The notes under the pieces: model-generated
The model's input: only the letters and a program-made list of their open reading frames with translations
The model's database searches: none
Told to the model about the DNA's origin: nothing
Translations under genes and position numbers: made by a program
In this document: piece by piece, positions 45,566-54,875 of the stretch
Layout of the letters: each line of letters begins with the position of its first letter
Position numbering within the stretch: position 1 is the first letter of the stretch
NCBI GenBank assembly: GCA_015069185.1
Contig: SVJB01000003.1
Location: forward strand, 101,402 to 165,401
Direction: 5' to 3'
Length of the DNA: 64,000 nt
Source: Oscillospiraceae bacterium
GTDB taxonomy: Bacteria > Bacillota > Clostridia > UBA1212 > UBA1255

Positions 45566-46390
45566 ATGTATTATCGCCATAATCTTGAATATACATATCC
45601 GGATCGCAGCGACCAGCATATGTTGGTCCTTGAGCGTACACGTAAGCTACAATTAGATGAGAATTACGAATATATGCCTTCCGGTACTCTGTTTAAAATA
45701 AAGCGAGCACTCGTTGCTTTTGTGCTACATCTTATTGTGTTTCCGATAACACATTTGACACATGGCCTTCGTATATATGGGCGCAAGAATTTAAAAAAAC
45801 ACAAAAAAGAGCTTAGAAATGGTGCGGTTACTATTTCTAACCATGTATTTATGTGGGATTATCTTTGTGTGCTTAAAGCTATAAGACCACATATTTCATA
45901 TTTTCCTGCCTGGAAACCTAATCTGGAGAGTGGATATCAAGGGGCCATGCGTATTCTTGGTGCGATGCCAATTCCCGAAGGAGATATGCATGCTACCAGG
46001 GCATTTAAACGTGATTTGGATAAGGTGGTAGCCGAAGGTAAATGGCTGCATGTGTTTCCGGAAGGTGCTCTGTGGTATTTTTATCCGGATATTCGTCCTT
46101 TGAAAATCACTGCTTTTAAGTATGCTGTAAAATATGACAAGCCGTTGATTCCCATATCAATGTCGTTTCGTCCGCGTAAGGGACTTTTTAAGCTGTTTGG
46201 TAAGGGACCGTTAGTTGATTTACATATTGCAGAGCCTATTTACGCTGATAAATCTTTGCACCCCTGTGGTCAGGCAGAGGAGCTTCGGAGTAGAGCTTAC
46301 CGGATTATGCAGGAAATGAATGATATACATCCAGGAGATCCGACCTATAACGAAGACCAGAATATTGACAATTATCGTAAAACCATGTAG
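45566..46390 (+). CDS. PlsC-type acyltransferase (1-acylglycerol-3-phosphate acyltransferase-like)
   Basis: This 274-residue protein carries the NHxxxxD-type catalytic motif as SNHVFMWDY and the substrate-binding FPEGALWY. A hydrophobic segment lies before the motif (LVAFVLHLIVFPITHLTHG). It should transfer acyl groups to a lysophospholipid or related acceptor at the inner face of the membrane. GGAAAGG precedes the ATG. It starts a three-gene run with the VUT-like transporter and an SDR. The specific acceptor is not determinable by eye. Confidence 0.85.
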   Translation: MYYRHNLEYTYPDRSDQHMLVLERTRKLQLDENYEYMPSGTLFKIKRALVAFVLHLIVFPITHLTHGLRIYGRKNLKKHKKELRNGAVTISNHVFMWDYLCVLKAIRPHISYFPAWKPNLESGYQGAMRILGAMPIPEGDMHATRAFKRDLDKVVAEGKWLHVFPEGALWYFYPDIRPLKITAFKYAVKYDKPLIPISMSFRPRKGLFKLFGKGPLVDLHIAEPIYADKSLHPCGQAEELRSRAYRIMQEMNDIHPGDPTYNEDQNIDNYRKTM

Positions 46391-46407
46391 TAAGGTTTAG
46401 TAAAGTG

Positions 46408-47157
46408 ATGAGTAAGATAAAAAATTTCTTAATAAAAGAAAAAAAAGAAACATCGATTTTGCTGAGAAATATACCGGCGACAGTTATGACTTTGTTTGTT
46501 ATAAGTGTTGTTTGTATGAATTTGCTCGCAAACAAAACTTTGCTGCAGCTTGATTGGATCGCCTTAGATGGCGGTATTCTGGTGTCGTGGCTTTCTTTTA
46601 TGTGTATGGATATTATAACAAAACATTTTGGAGCCAAGGCATCAAATCGTATATCTGTTCTTGCTGCTGCAATAAATTTACTTACTTGTCTGATTTTCTT
46701 TATTGCCAGCGTTATTCCATCGAATGCTGATGATTACAGCGCTTTTGATGGTATTTTCGGCGGTACCTGGTTTATTTTACTAGGCAGTACTATTGCATTT
46801 CTTGCTTCTGCGATTATAAACAATATGCTTAATTTTATGATCGGAAAGATGTTTGTTAAGAATCCCGACGGAAAACTTGCGTATGCTATGAGATCGTATA
46901 TTTCTACATTTATAGGACAGTTTCTTGATAATTTTATTTTTTCAATAATTGTATTTGTAGGCTTTGCACCTGTGTTTTGGGACGGTTTTCACTGGACAGT
47001 CTTACAATGTGCGATGTGCGCTCTGACCGGAGCTGTGGCAGAGTTGATAATGGAAATTGTCTTTTCACCGATAGGATATCGTATTACATCTAAATGGAGG
47101 GAAAACTCTATAGGCAAAGAGTATTTAGATTTTATCAAAGGAGAATCGGATAAATGA
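46408..47157 (+). CDS. VUT/YhhQ-family membrane transporter (queuosine-precursor type)
   Basis: This is a 249-residue protein with about six transmembrane segments. The family pattern is seen in VICMNLLANKTLLQ-like sequence (here VVCMNLLANKTLLQ), DGGILVSWLSFMCMDIITKHFG, and the FIGQFLDNFIFSIIVFVGFA helix. YhhQ/VUT proteins import 7-deazaguanine precursors such as preQ0/preQ1 or queuine for tRNA queuosine; members vary in substrate. The ATG at 46408 is preferred over the GTG at 46405. The stop overlaps the SDR start by four bases. No preQ1 riboswitch is seen in the short gap upstream. Confidence 0.75.
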   Translation: MSKIKNFLIKEKKETSILLRNIPATVMTLFVISVVCMNLLANKTLLQLDWIALDGGILVSWLSFMCMDIITKHFGAKASNRISVLAAAINLLTCLIFFIASVIPSNADDYSAFDGIFGGTWFILLGSTIAFLASAIINNMLNFMIGKMFVKNPDGKLAYAMRSYISTFIGQFLDNFIFSIIVFVGFAPVFWDGFHWTVLQCAMCALTGAVAELIMEIVFSPIGYRITSKWRENSIGKEYLDFIKGESDK

Positions 47158-47807
47158 AAGTGTTGATTACAGGTACATCTCAAGGTATTGGTAAGGCAAT
47201 TGCGCAGCTGTTTATAAGCAATGGTCATAATGTTATAGGAATTGACAGACAGGAAAGCAGCATTGATAGTATGCAATATACTCACTATGTGTGCGATGTG
47301 AGAGATAAGGATTTGCTGCCCGATATAGATGATGTTGAGATTCTTATTAATAATGCCGGCACTCAAAATGAAGACGATATTGATATTAACCTGAAGGGAC
47401 TTATCGGTATTACGGAAAAATATGGTATTCAACCTGCTATTAAGTCCATTCTAAATATTGGCTCGGCTAGTGGCCATACCGGTGCAGAGTTCCCGGAGTA
47501 TTGTGCCAGCAAAGGCGGCGTGCTTGCTTATACTAAGAATGTAGCAATGAGAGTTGCTCCCTACGGCGCAACATGTAACAGCCTGGATCCAGGTGGTGTT
47601 ATCACGCCTCTTAATGACTGTGTTATGAATGATCCTGTTCTCTGGGCCCGAATTATGGATGAGACACCGCTTAGAAGGTGGGCTACTTGCGAAGAGATAG
47701 CGCAGTGGGTGTATTTCCTTACAGTAACTAATACTTTCTGCACAGGGCAGAATATTCTCGTGGACGGCGGTGAGTCTATTAACTACAATTTTATTTGGAA
47801 AGAGTAG
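47154..47807 (+). CDS. Short-chain dehydrogenase/reductase
   Basis: This 217-residue NAD(P)-dependent oxidoreductase has the Rossmann motif TGTSQGIGKAIA, the NNAGT loop, the catalytic Ser in LNIGSASGH and the Tyr/Lys pair in EYCASKGG, and ends with the common QNILVDGGES. It is slightly shorter than typical SDRs (about 245) because the region before the NNAG motif is compressed. 3-oxoacyl-ACP reductase-like or sugar-alcohol activity is possible. It is translationally coupled to the transporter gene. Confidence 0.87.
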   Translation: MKVLITGTSQGIGKAIAQLFISNGHNVIGIDRQESSIDSMQYTHYVCDVRDKDLLPDIDDVEILINNAGTQNEDDIDINLKGLIGITEKYGIQPAIKSILNIGSASGHTGAEFPEYCASKGGVLAYTKNVAMRVAPYGATCNSLDPGGVITPLNDCVMNDPVLWARIMDETPLRRWATCEEIAQWVYFLTVTNTFCTGQNILVDGGESINYNFIWKE

Positions 47808-47898
47808 TAGTGGCTTGTTTGCCGCCCGGTGTTAGTGGAAATTGTGAAAAGTACCAAAACTTATTAGTTTGTTAAACTCGGTGCATCGATATCCTCAG

Positions 47899-48025
47899 TT
47901 TTTTTAAATAAAAGGGGCCATATACTACAAAAACTATAGTGTTTTTTTAATAAAAGGAGCCATATACTACAAAAACTATAGTGTTTTTTGAATAAAAGAG
48001 GCGTCTAACTATAAAATTATCCGAT
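47899..48025. repeat. 42-bp tandem repeat, about 2.7 copies
   Basis: The unit has a GTTTTTTTAATAAAAGG start, then AGCCATATACTAC and AAAAACTATAGT. Two copies are almost identical and a third decays after AATAAAAG. The T-rich/A-rich ends allow AAAAAC...GTTTTT hairpins between units. It lies between the SDR gene and mutL. Confidence 0.75.
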
Positions 48026-48069
48026 ACAACTAATAACAATTTTACATTATCATCTTTCTTATACCGTCC

Positions 48070-48098
48070 TTGACAACCCTGCCACGAGTCATTAAAAT
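48070..48098 (+). promoter_or_regulatory. Sigma-A promoter of mutL-miaA-polC
   Basis: TTGACA (48070-48075), 17 bases, TAAAAT (48093-48098), about 45 bases before the mutL ATG, which has an AAGGTGA site. Confidence 0.65.
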
Positions 48099-48143
48099 AA
48101 TCAGGTACGACTACGTTTTTGCGGATAACAAGGTGACTAATAT

Positions 48144-50075
48144 ATGAGCAAGGTTATAGTTTTAGATGAATTAACTGCGTGTCAGATTGCGGCAGGAGAA
48201 GTTATAGAGAGACCTGCGTCGGTTGTTAAAGAGTTAGTTGAGAACTCTATCGATGCGGGCGGTACATCAATTAATGTTGAGATTAAAAGAGGCGGCATTA
48301 CATACATTCGTGTAACAGATAATGGTAGTGGCATAGAGGCTGATGATGCAGTTATCTGTTTTGACAAGCATGCAACAAGTAAGATTAAGTGTGGAGATGA
48401 TCTGGAAAATGTAGCCACTCTAGGTTTCCGAGGTGAGGCCTTGGCAAGCATTGCGGCTGTAGCAGATGTGGAGCTTATCACTCGTACGCAATTAGACGAA
48501 AATGCCACATATGTTCATATAAAAGGTAGTGACGTTCAGGAAATAGGCTCTCGAGGCGGTGCTAAGGGAACAACTATAACAGTATCGGATCTGTTTTATA
48601 ACACTCCGGCTCGTTTCAAATTCTTAAAAAAAGACCAGACAGAAGCGTCCTATTGTGCTGATGTGCTGCAGAAAATGGCGTTGGCACACCCTGAGATATC
48701 TTTTAGGCTAGTATCTTCAGGACAAGAGATATTCAGGACACCGGGCGACGGCAGCATGAAAAGTGCTATTTATTGTATATTTGGCAAGGTCATTGCTGAT
48801 AATATCCTGCCTGTATCATACGAAATGAGCGGATACAAAGTAGAAGGTTTTGCCGGAGTAAAGGATGCCGTCAGTGGCAATCGCGCACGCCAGATTTTCT
48901 TCGTTAACGGACGATATATCAAATCAAAAGTAATCACGACTGCAGTCGATGAGGCATACAAAACAGTAGTTATGAAAAATAAATTTCCGTTTATCATCAT
49001 CAATATAACTGTACCTGTGAAAATGGTAGATGTCAATGTACATCCAACTAAGATAGAAGTGCGTTTCTCCAACGAGAGCGACGTATTCAAGGCTGTTTAC
49101 AGAGGAATATCCAATGCGATTTATTATAAAGATGCTCCTGTGCCGGTTCCGGTATCTACACCAAAACCGGTGCCACTATCACAACCTGTGAAAACAGCCG
49201 GTCCTGTTACTGATAATTGGAAAATGCTTTTCCCACAAACTAAAGCAAATGAAAGTTATGTAAGAGAGGAGGCCGCCCCGCTACCTGAGTTTGCGCCTGC
49301 ACCTGCGCCAATGTCAGATCCGGCCACAATATCCACACCGGCCCCAACAAAAGATCCGGCCCCGACAAAAGAGTATGCCCCGGCGCCCGAAGCTTCACAG
49401 CCAGAAGCTTCACAGCCCGAAGCTCCACAGCCCGAAACTTCACAGCCCGAAGCTCCACAGCCCGAAACTTCACAGCCCGAAGCTCCAGCGCTTCTCATAA
49501 AGGACTACAACCATTTCACAGATGGAATTGTAATCGGACAAGTATTTAACACGTATATTATCCTGCAATATGAAGACAAAATAATCCTCATAGATCAGCA
49601 TGCTGCCCATGAACGCATAAAATATGAAGAACTTAAGAGCAGCATCGGAAGTAGTGATATACCAACAATCACCATGCTGGTACCACAAGCAATAAACTTG
49701 ACCGGCGCAGAGTATGCCGCATACTGTGAGAATCCGGGATTTTTCACAGACATGGGATTTGAGATAGACGAATTCGGTGCTAATACTATTTTGGTACGAA
49801 GTGTGCCAATGACATTAGAGCAAGCAGATCTGGAATCGGTAATCACTGAAGCACTTACCGTCAAGAATACGGTGCAGGATTCTGATGAAAAGATATTCAG
49901 AATGGCATGCAAAGCAGCAATAAAGGCTAATAAAATACTTTCACAGGAAGAAATACAAGCGCTCCTGCGTCAACTTGCAAAGCTTGACAGCCCGAATACA
50001 TGTCCTCATGGACGGCCTATAAGTGTGGAAATAACACAACATGAGTTAGAAAGAAAGTTCAAAAGATGTCTGTAA
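48144..50075 (+). CDS. mutL: DNA mismatch repair protein MutL (endonuclease type)
   Basis: MutL links mismatch recognition by MutS to strand incision. The 643-residue protein has the GHKL ATPase motifs VKELVENSIDAG, DNGSGI and GFRGEALASIA. The C-terminal half carries DQHAAHERIKYE, the DQHA(x)2E(x)4E metal-binding endonuclease motif, and CPHGRP, so it should nick DNA itself, as in bacteria without MutH. The linker (about residues 335-450) is Pro/Ala-rich and ends in seven copies of a five-residue repeat of the PEASQ type. Its stop overlaps miaA by 10 bases. Confidence 0.96.
   Translation: MSKVIVLDELTACQIAAGEVIERPASVVKELVENSIDAGGTSINVEIKRGGITYIRVTDNGSGIEADDAVICFDKHATSKIKCGDDLENVATLGFRGEALASIAAVADVELITRTQLDENATYVHIKGSDVQEIGSRGGAKGTTITVSDLFYNTPARFKFLKKDQTEASYCADVLQKMALAHPEISFRLVSSGQEIFRTPGDGSMKSAIYCIFGKVIADNILPVSYEMSGYKVEGFAGVKDAVSGNRARQIFFVNGRYIKSKVITTAVDEAYKTVVMKNKFPFIIINITVPVKMVDVNVHPTKIEVRFSNESDVFKAVYRGISNAIYYKDAPVPVPVSTPKPVPLSQPVKTAGPVTDNWKMLFPQTKANESYVREEAAPLPEFAPAPAPMSDPATISTPAPTKDPAPTKEYAPAPEASQPEASQPEAPQPETSQPEAPQPETSQPEAPALLIKDYNHFTDGIVIGQVFNTYIILQYEDKIILIDQHAAHERIKYEELKSSIGSSDIPTITMLVPQAINLTGAEYAAYCENPGFFTDMGFEIDEFGANTILVRSVPMTLEQADLESVITEALTVKNTVQDSDEKIFRMACKAAIKANKILSQEEIQALLRQLAKLDSPNTCPHGRPISVEITQHELERKFKRCL
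49386..49490 (+). repeat. 15-bp tandem repeat, seven units, in the MutL linker
   Basis: Seven units of CCCGAAGCTTCACAG and close variants encode (P-E-A/T-S/P-Q). The multiple of three bases keeps the frame, so copy number can vary without breaking MutL. It also explains several repetitive shadow ORFs in other frames here. Confidence 0.9.
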
Positions 50076-51013
50076 GAGCGATTATTATAACAGGACCAAC
50101 TGCATCAGGTAAGACCTCCTGCGCCATTAAACTTGCACACAAGTTAGATGGCGAGATTATTTCATGCGATTCAATGCAGATATATAAACATATGGATATT
50201 GGTACTGCAAAGCCTGACGAGGCTGAGAAGGAGGGTGTACCACACCATCTTATGGATTTTCTGGATCCTTGGGAGGAGTACAGTGTGGCGCAGTATGGCC
50301 CCGATGCCACCAACGCTATACTTGATGTGGCAAGTCGTGGCAAGACACCTATACTTTGCGGAGGCACTGGGTTATATGTTAATTGCCTTGTTGATAATAT
50401 AAGATACGATACACTTAATCTGGATACTGTTAAGGAAAAGAACCTTACAGATGAATATACACAGTATGCCTGTGAAAATGGGCCAGAAGCTCTACATGAT
50501 TTGCTTAAAGGATGGGATCCGCAGGCCGCAAGTGAGATTCATTATAACAATGTTAAGCGGGTAGTCCGAGCATGTACCTTATACAGTCTAACGGAAATGA
50601 CGCTGGCAGAACGAAATGCACTATCCCGCAGTGAACCTGCACCTGTTGATTACACTGTTTATTGTGTAGACAGGCCGAGAGATGAGCTGTATGAGAGAAT
50701 CAATTTACGCGTTGATATCATGATGCAGCAAGGATTGTTAGATGAGGTTTACAGGCTGCTTCAAATTTGCCATCATGAGGGCAAGGAACTCAGCAAAACT
50801 GCAAGACAGGCTATTGGTTATAAGGAAATATTTGAATATATGAATCCTGATACAGGCAAGTTGCGGACGGAGGATATTAGCACTGTGGCTGACAACATCA
50901 AGCAGGCCAGCCGACGATATGCCAAGAGGCAACTTACATGGATGCGCAAGCCCCAGTGGGTAAATTGGATTACAGCAGAAGACTTACTTAAAAAATACGG
51001 CATAAGTGATTGA
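50066..51013 (+). CDS. miaA: tRNA dimethylallyltransferase
   Basis: MiaA adds a dimethylallyl group to A37 of tRNAs reading UNN codons. The 315-residue protein begins with the P-loop ITGPTASGKTSCAI. It contains ISCDSMQIYKHMDIGTAKP, GGTGLYVNCL and the late AIGYKEIFEYM, and ends with a RRYAKRQLTWMRK tRNA-contact segment. The start lies 10 bases inside the end of mutL. The mutL-miaA order is common in Bacillota. Confidence 0.96.
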   Translation: MSVRAIIITGPTASGKTSCAIKLAHKLDGEIISCDSMQIYKHMDIGTAKPDEAEKEGVPHHLMDFLDPWEEYSVAQYGPDATNAILDVASRGKTPILCGGTGLYVNCLVDNIRYDTLNLDTVKEKNLTDEYTQYACENGPEALHDLLKGWDPQAASEIHYNNVKRVVRACTLYSLTEMTLAERNALSRSEPAPVDYTVYCVDRPRDELYERINLRVDIMMQQGLLDEVYRLLQICHHEGKELSKTARQAIGYKEIFEYMNPDTGKLRTEDISTVADNIKQASRRYAKRQLTWMRKPQWVNWITAEDLLKKYGISD

Positions 51014-51031
51014 GATTAATGGAGAAAAAAC

Positions 51032-54000
51032 ATGGCAAATATAAAGATTTTAGAAGCGATTACGGTAAGCGCTGAGAAAAAAATAATATTGAAAATGGAA
51101 AGTGATCAAAAGCTATCTGATATTCAGATGCGTGAATTACAGAAAAACTGGAGTGAAAAATTAAAAGGCGCCAAGGTTGAGATAGATATTACATACCCAA
51201 AGAATGAGGCGGTATATGACGCGCCGCCATTTGATATTGAGTCGCCTGTAGCTCCGCCATTTGATATGGCTCCGCCACCTGAGATGCCACCTGAGATGCC
51301 GCCTGTAGCTCCACCATTTGATATGGCTCCGCCGATAGAGGTAGAGGTAACCAACTCTTTTTCACCGGAGACTGATGAATCTGATACAGTCAAGGTATCT
51401 TTCAGCCGCGAAGCCTACTTGGCAGCGCAACAAAAGAGAAGCTCCGCTGGTTCAAACCAGGGCAGCTATTCCGGATATTCAGGCTATGGCACCAAGAAAG
51501 GTTACACAAATAAGGGTGACGGCAAGTATAACAAGAAGAAAGCCTTGACACCTGCTGAAGGAGAAGAACCTAAGAAGGATCCTGATGGTAATATTATCTT
51601 TATGGGTAAGGCCATCGACCAGGAAATCTCCAAGATGGTAGATATTACATACGATAGTGGATTTGTAGCAGTAGAGGGCAAGATTTTCGAATTTGACACA
51701 AGAGAATTAAAGAGTGGCTCATACAGCGTTACTTTCTCAATCACAGACAATACATATTCTGTAAAGGTACAGTTCTACGCAGAAGCATTTGATCTTTCAT
51801 ATATAAAAGCATATCTGACTCCGGGCAAGGGCAAGACTAAGGATGATATGGGTAATAGTTATGTGCGTGTTTATGGTCAGGCTGTTCTTGATAAGTTTTC
51901 ATCGGAGTTGATTATACGTGCTAGCTCAATTGTAATGACCAAGAATAAGGTGCGAAAAGATCTGAGTGCAGACAAGAGAGTTGAGCTTCATTTGCATACA
52001 AAGATGAGTGCCCAGGATGCGATTACAGATCCGGCTGCTCTCATTAGCTTGCTTGCAGGCTGGGGGCACAAGGCTGTAGCTATTACGGATCACGGATGTG
52101 TGCAGGCTTATCCTGATATGTTCAAGGCATTATCTGCCTATAATAAGGCAAAGGATGTGCCCAAAGAGGATCGCATCAAATTAATATACGGCTGCGAATG
52201 CTATTTAAGTGATGACGAGCTTATAGATCATGATTCTGATGAGGTGCTGACTACAAAATTAACGAAAGACCAGCTTAAGAACTCAAGAGCATGGCATTGT
52301 ATTATTCTCGTTGAAAATCTGGTGGGACTTAAGAACTTATACAAACTGATTTCTTACAGTAATTTGAAATATTACTATCGCAGACCCAGAATACCACGTA
52401 AAGAGATAATGCTTCACAGAGAGGGCCTGATTATAGGTAGTGCATGTTCTGAAGGTGAATTATATGATGCAGTGCTTAATGGAAAGTCTGACGAAGAATT
52501 ACTTGAGATGGCATCTTTTTATGATTATCTTGAGATACAACCCACAGGAAATGACATGTATCTTATCAGAAATAACAGGGTATCATCCGTAGAGGATCTG
52601 GAAAATATTAACAAGAAGATTGTATGGCTCGGTGACAAGCTTGGAAAGCTTACAGTGGCTACGGGAGACGTGCATTTCTTAAATCCTGATGATAGTGTAT
52701 ACAGAGCAGTATTGCAGGGCGGACAAGGCTATAGTGACTGCGATATGCAGCCACCACTGTACTTAAAATCTACTGATGAAATGCTTAATGACTTCAAATA
52801 TCTGGGAGACAGAGCATACGAGATCGTAGTTACTAATACAAACAAGATTGCAGATAGAATTGATATTATAAGACCTGTGCCGGACGGATTCTTCCCGCCA
52901 GTTATTGAAGGCTCAGACCAGAAGCTTAGGGAGAGCTGCTTTGAAAAGGCTAAGAGAATCTATGGAGATCCATTACCTGAAATTGTTCAGGCAAGACTTG
53001 ATAGGGAACTTAATGCTATTATTAATAATGGCTACTCGATTATGTATATAACGGCAAAGGAACTTGTGGCAGAATCTGCCAGAAACGGCTATCAGGTAGG
53101 TTCCAGAGGTTCGGTAGGTTCTTCTTTGGCTGCTTACATGGCTGATATCACCGAGGTTAACTCTCTGTGTGCTCATTACCGTTGCGGTAACACGGATTGC
53201 TTATACTCAGAGTTCCATGATGACCCAAAATATTCTTGTGGATTTGATATGGAGCCCAAGAACTGTCCTAAGTGCGGACGGCCTCTCATCCGTGATGGTT
53301 ATAACATACCATTTGAGACATTCTTAGGCTTTAACGGAGATAAAGTACCTGATATTGATCTTAACTTTGCATCAGACGACCAGCCGAACGCTCATAAATT
53401 TACAGAAGTATTATTCGGCAAGGGCTACGTGTTCCGCGCCGGTACTATTGCAGAACTTGGCGAGAAGCCTGCCAGAGGATATGTACTTAAGTATTTGGAA
53501 GCTCACGGAAAGAAAGCCTCTGATACTGAGATTAACAGACTTGCTATGGGCTTCTCTCAGTCACGTAAAACAACAGGACAACATCCGGGCGGTATTATGG
53601 TAATACCAAGAGATAAAGAAATATTTGACTTTACACCTATACAACATCCGGCAGAAAAAGTAGAAAATGATACAATTACAACTCACTTTGACTACAACTT
53701 CTTGCATGATAACATATTAAAACTGGATATACTGGGACACGATGGTCCGCAGATGCTGAAGCTTATGGAAGAATATTCCGGAATATCCAGTCTTGGTGTA
53801 GATGTTAATGATGATAAGGTTTTGTCTCTTTTCACAGGAACAGAGGCATTAGGGCTAGATCCTGAAATAATTCAGAGGTTGAATTGTGATTATGATTTGC
53901 TGCCTTTGGGTACTGCGGGAATTCCTGAAATGGGTACAGGCTTTGTTCAGAACATGATGCTCAAGGCGAAGCCCGGATCTATTTCTGACCTGGTACGTAT

Positions 54001-54814
54001 ATCAGGAGTGTCACACGGAACAGATGTATGGGCCGGTAACGCAGAGCAACTGATTGATGATGGTATATGCAAACTTTCTGAGTGTATTTGTTGCCGTGAT
54101 GATATTATGCTGTATCTTATCGGACGCGGATTGGAAAAAAAGATGTCTTTTGACATTATGGAGTCAGTGCGTAAAGGAAAGGGGCTTAAGCCGGAGTGGG
54201 AAGAGGCTATGCACGCTAACAATGTACCTGACTGGTATATAAGCTCTTGTAAGAAAATCAAATACATGTTCCCTAAAGCTCACGCTGTGGCTTACGTTAT
54301 ATGTTCACTTAGACTCGCATGGTACAAGGTATATGAGCCGAAGGCCTACTATGCAACACGATTCTCTGTTAAGGTTGATGACTTTGATGCAGAATACATG
54401 ATTCATGGTATAGATAAGGCATTTATGAAATTAGAGCATCCTGATAAACGACATTTACTTACAGGTAAAGAAAAAACTCAGGCACCGCTATATGAACTTA
54501 TTGTTGAAATGAATGCCAGAAATATTGACTTTCTGCCGGTGGATATCTATAAATCTGATGCAAAATATTTTAAACCGGAGGAAGGTGGCATCAGACCTCC
54601 TATATCTGTTTTGTCAGGTGTTGGCTTATCTCAGGCAGAGCCTATTGCCAAGGAGCGTGATCGCAGATTAGCTGCAGGTGAGAAATTCATATCAATTGAG
54701 GATTTCCAATTATCTACAGGTGTAAACAAGGGAACGATAGAGGCATTAAGAAACGAAGGTTGTTTTGATGGAATGCCGGAAACTAACTCGATTTCTATTT
54801 TTGACTGGATGTAG
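51032..54814 (+). CDS. polC: DNA polymerase III PolC-type alpha subunit lacking the 3'-5' exonuclease domain
   Basis: PolC is the main replicative polymerase of low-GC Gram-positives. This 1260-residue version is about 175 residues shorter than the usual 1430-1440. The order is an N-terminal domain, a Pro-rich insert (APPPEMPPEMPPVAPPFDMA), an OB fold, PHP (ELHLHTKMSAQDA, then AVAITDHG), polymerase (KVPDIDLNFASDD, then LKLDILGHDGP), a zinc-binding cysteine cluster (CGNTDCLY and CPKCGRPL) and a C-terminal HhH region. In PHP the sequence passes from YGCECYLSDDEL directly to WHCIILVENLVGLKNLY, where other PolCs carry a DEDD exonuclease beginning FDVETTG. No such motif exists anywhere in the protein. 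An ATG with GGAG follows miaA by 18 bases. Confidence 0.93.
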   Translation: MANIKILEAITVSAEKKIILKMESDQKLSDIQMRELQKNWSEKLKGAKVEIDITYPKNEAVYDAPPFDIESPVAPPFDMAPPPEMPPEMPPVAPPFDMAPPIEVEVTNSFSPETDESDTVKVSFSREAYLAAQQKRSSAGSNQGSYSGYSGYGTKKGYTNKGDGKYNKKKALTPAEGEEPKKDPDGNIIFMGKAIDQEISKMVDITYDSGFVAVEGKIFEFDTRELKSGSYSVTFSITDNTYSVKVQFYAEAFDLSYIKAYLTPGKGKTKDDMGNSYVRVYGQAVLDKFSSELIIRASSIVMTKNKVRKDLSADKRVELHLHTKMSAQDAITDPAALISLLAGWGHKAVAITDHGCVQAYPDMFKALSAYNKAKDVPKEDRIKLIYGCECYLSDDELIDHDSDEVLTTKLTKDQLKNSRAWHCIILVENLVGLKNLYKLISYSNLKYYYRRPRIPRKEIMLHREGLIIGSACSEGELYDAVLNGKSDEELLEMASFYDYLEIQPTGNDMYLIRNNRVSSVEDLENINKKIVWLGDKLGKLTVATGDVHFLNPDDSVYRAVLQGGQGYSDCDMQPPLYLKSTDEMLNDFKYLGDRAYEIVVTNTNKIADRIDIIRPVPDGFFPPVIEGSDQKLRESCFEKAKRIYGDPLPEIVQARLDRELNAIINNGYSIMYITAKELVAESARNGYQVGSRGSVGSSLAAYMADITEVNSLCAHYRCGNTDCLYSEFHDDPKYSCGFDMEPKNCPKCGRPLIRDGYNIPFETFLGFNGDKVPDIDLNFASDDQPNAHKFTEVLFGKGYVFRAGTIAELGEKPARGYVLKYLEAHGKKASDTEINRLAMGFSQSRKTTGQHPGGIMVIPRDKEIFDFTPIQHPAEKVENDTITTHFDYNFLHDNILKLDILGHDGPQMLKLMEEYSGISSLGVDVNDDKVLSLFTGTEALGLDPEIIQRLNCDYDLLPLGTAGIPEMGTGFVQNMMLKAKPGSISDLVRISGVSHGTDVWAGNAEQLIDDGICKLSECICCRDDIMLYLIGRGLEKKMSFDIMESVRKGKGLKPEWEEAMHANNVPDWYISSCKKIKYMFPKAHAVAYVICSLRLAWYKVYEPKAYYATRFSVKVDDFDAEYMIHGIDKAFMKLEHPDKRHLLTGKEKTQAPLYELIVEMNARNIDFLPVDIYKSDAKYFKPEEGGIRPPISVLSGVGLSQAEPIAKERDRRLAAGEKFISIEDFQLSTGVNKGTIEALRNEGCFDGMPETNSISIFDWM

Positions 54815-54875
54815 ACAACAAAAAGCCACAAAGTTATATTACACTCTACATGTTAAACATAGAGGAGGGCTTATT

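Larger units (their letters stand above)
47808..48143. other. Intergenic region before mutL with a 42-bp repeat
   Basis: No gene is seen in these 336 bases. They contain the 42-bp tandem repeat at 47899-48025, then the mutL promoter. The stretch CCGTCCTTGACAA at about 48064 also occurs at the end of the transposase fragment at 63900, so part of this gap may be an insertion-sequence end. Confidence 0.6.

Noticed and set aside
49240-49500. Repetitive ORFs on both strands over the MutL linker
   Set aside because: Explained by the 15-bp repeat encoding the Pro/Glu/Gln linker of MutL.
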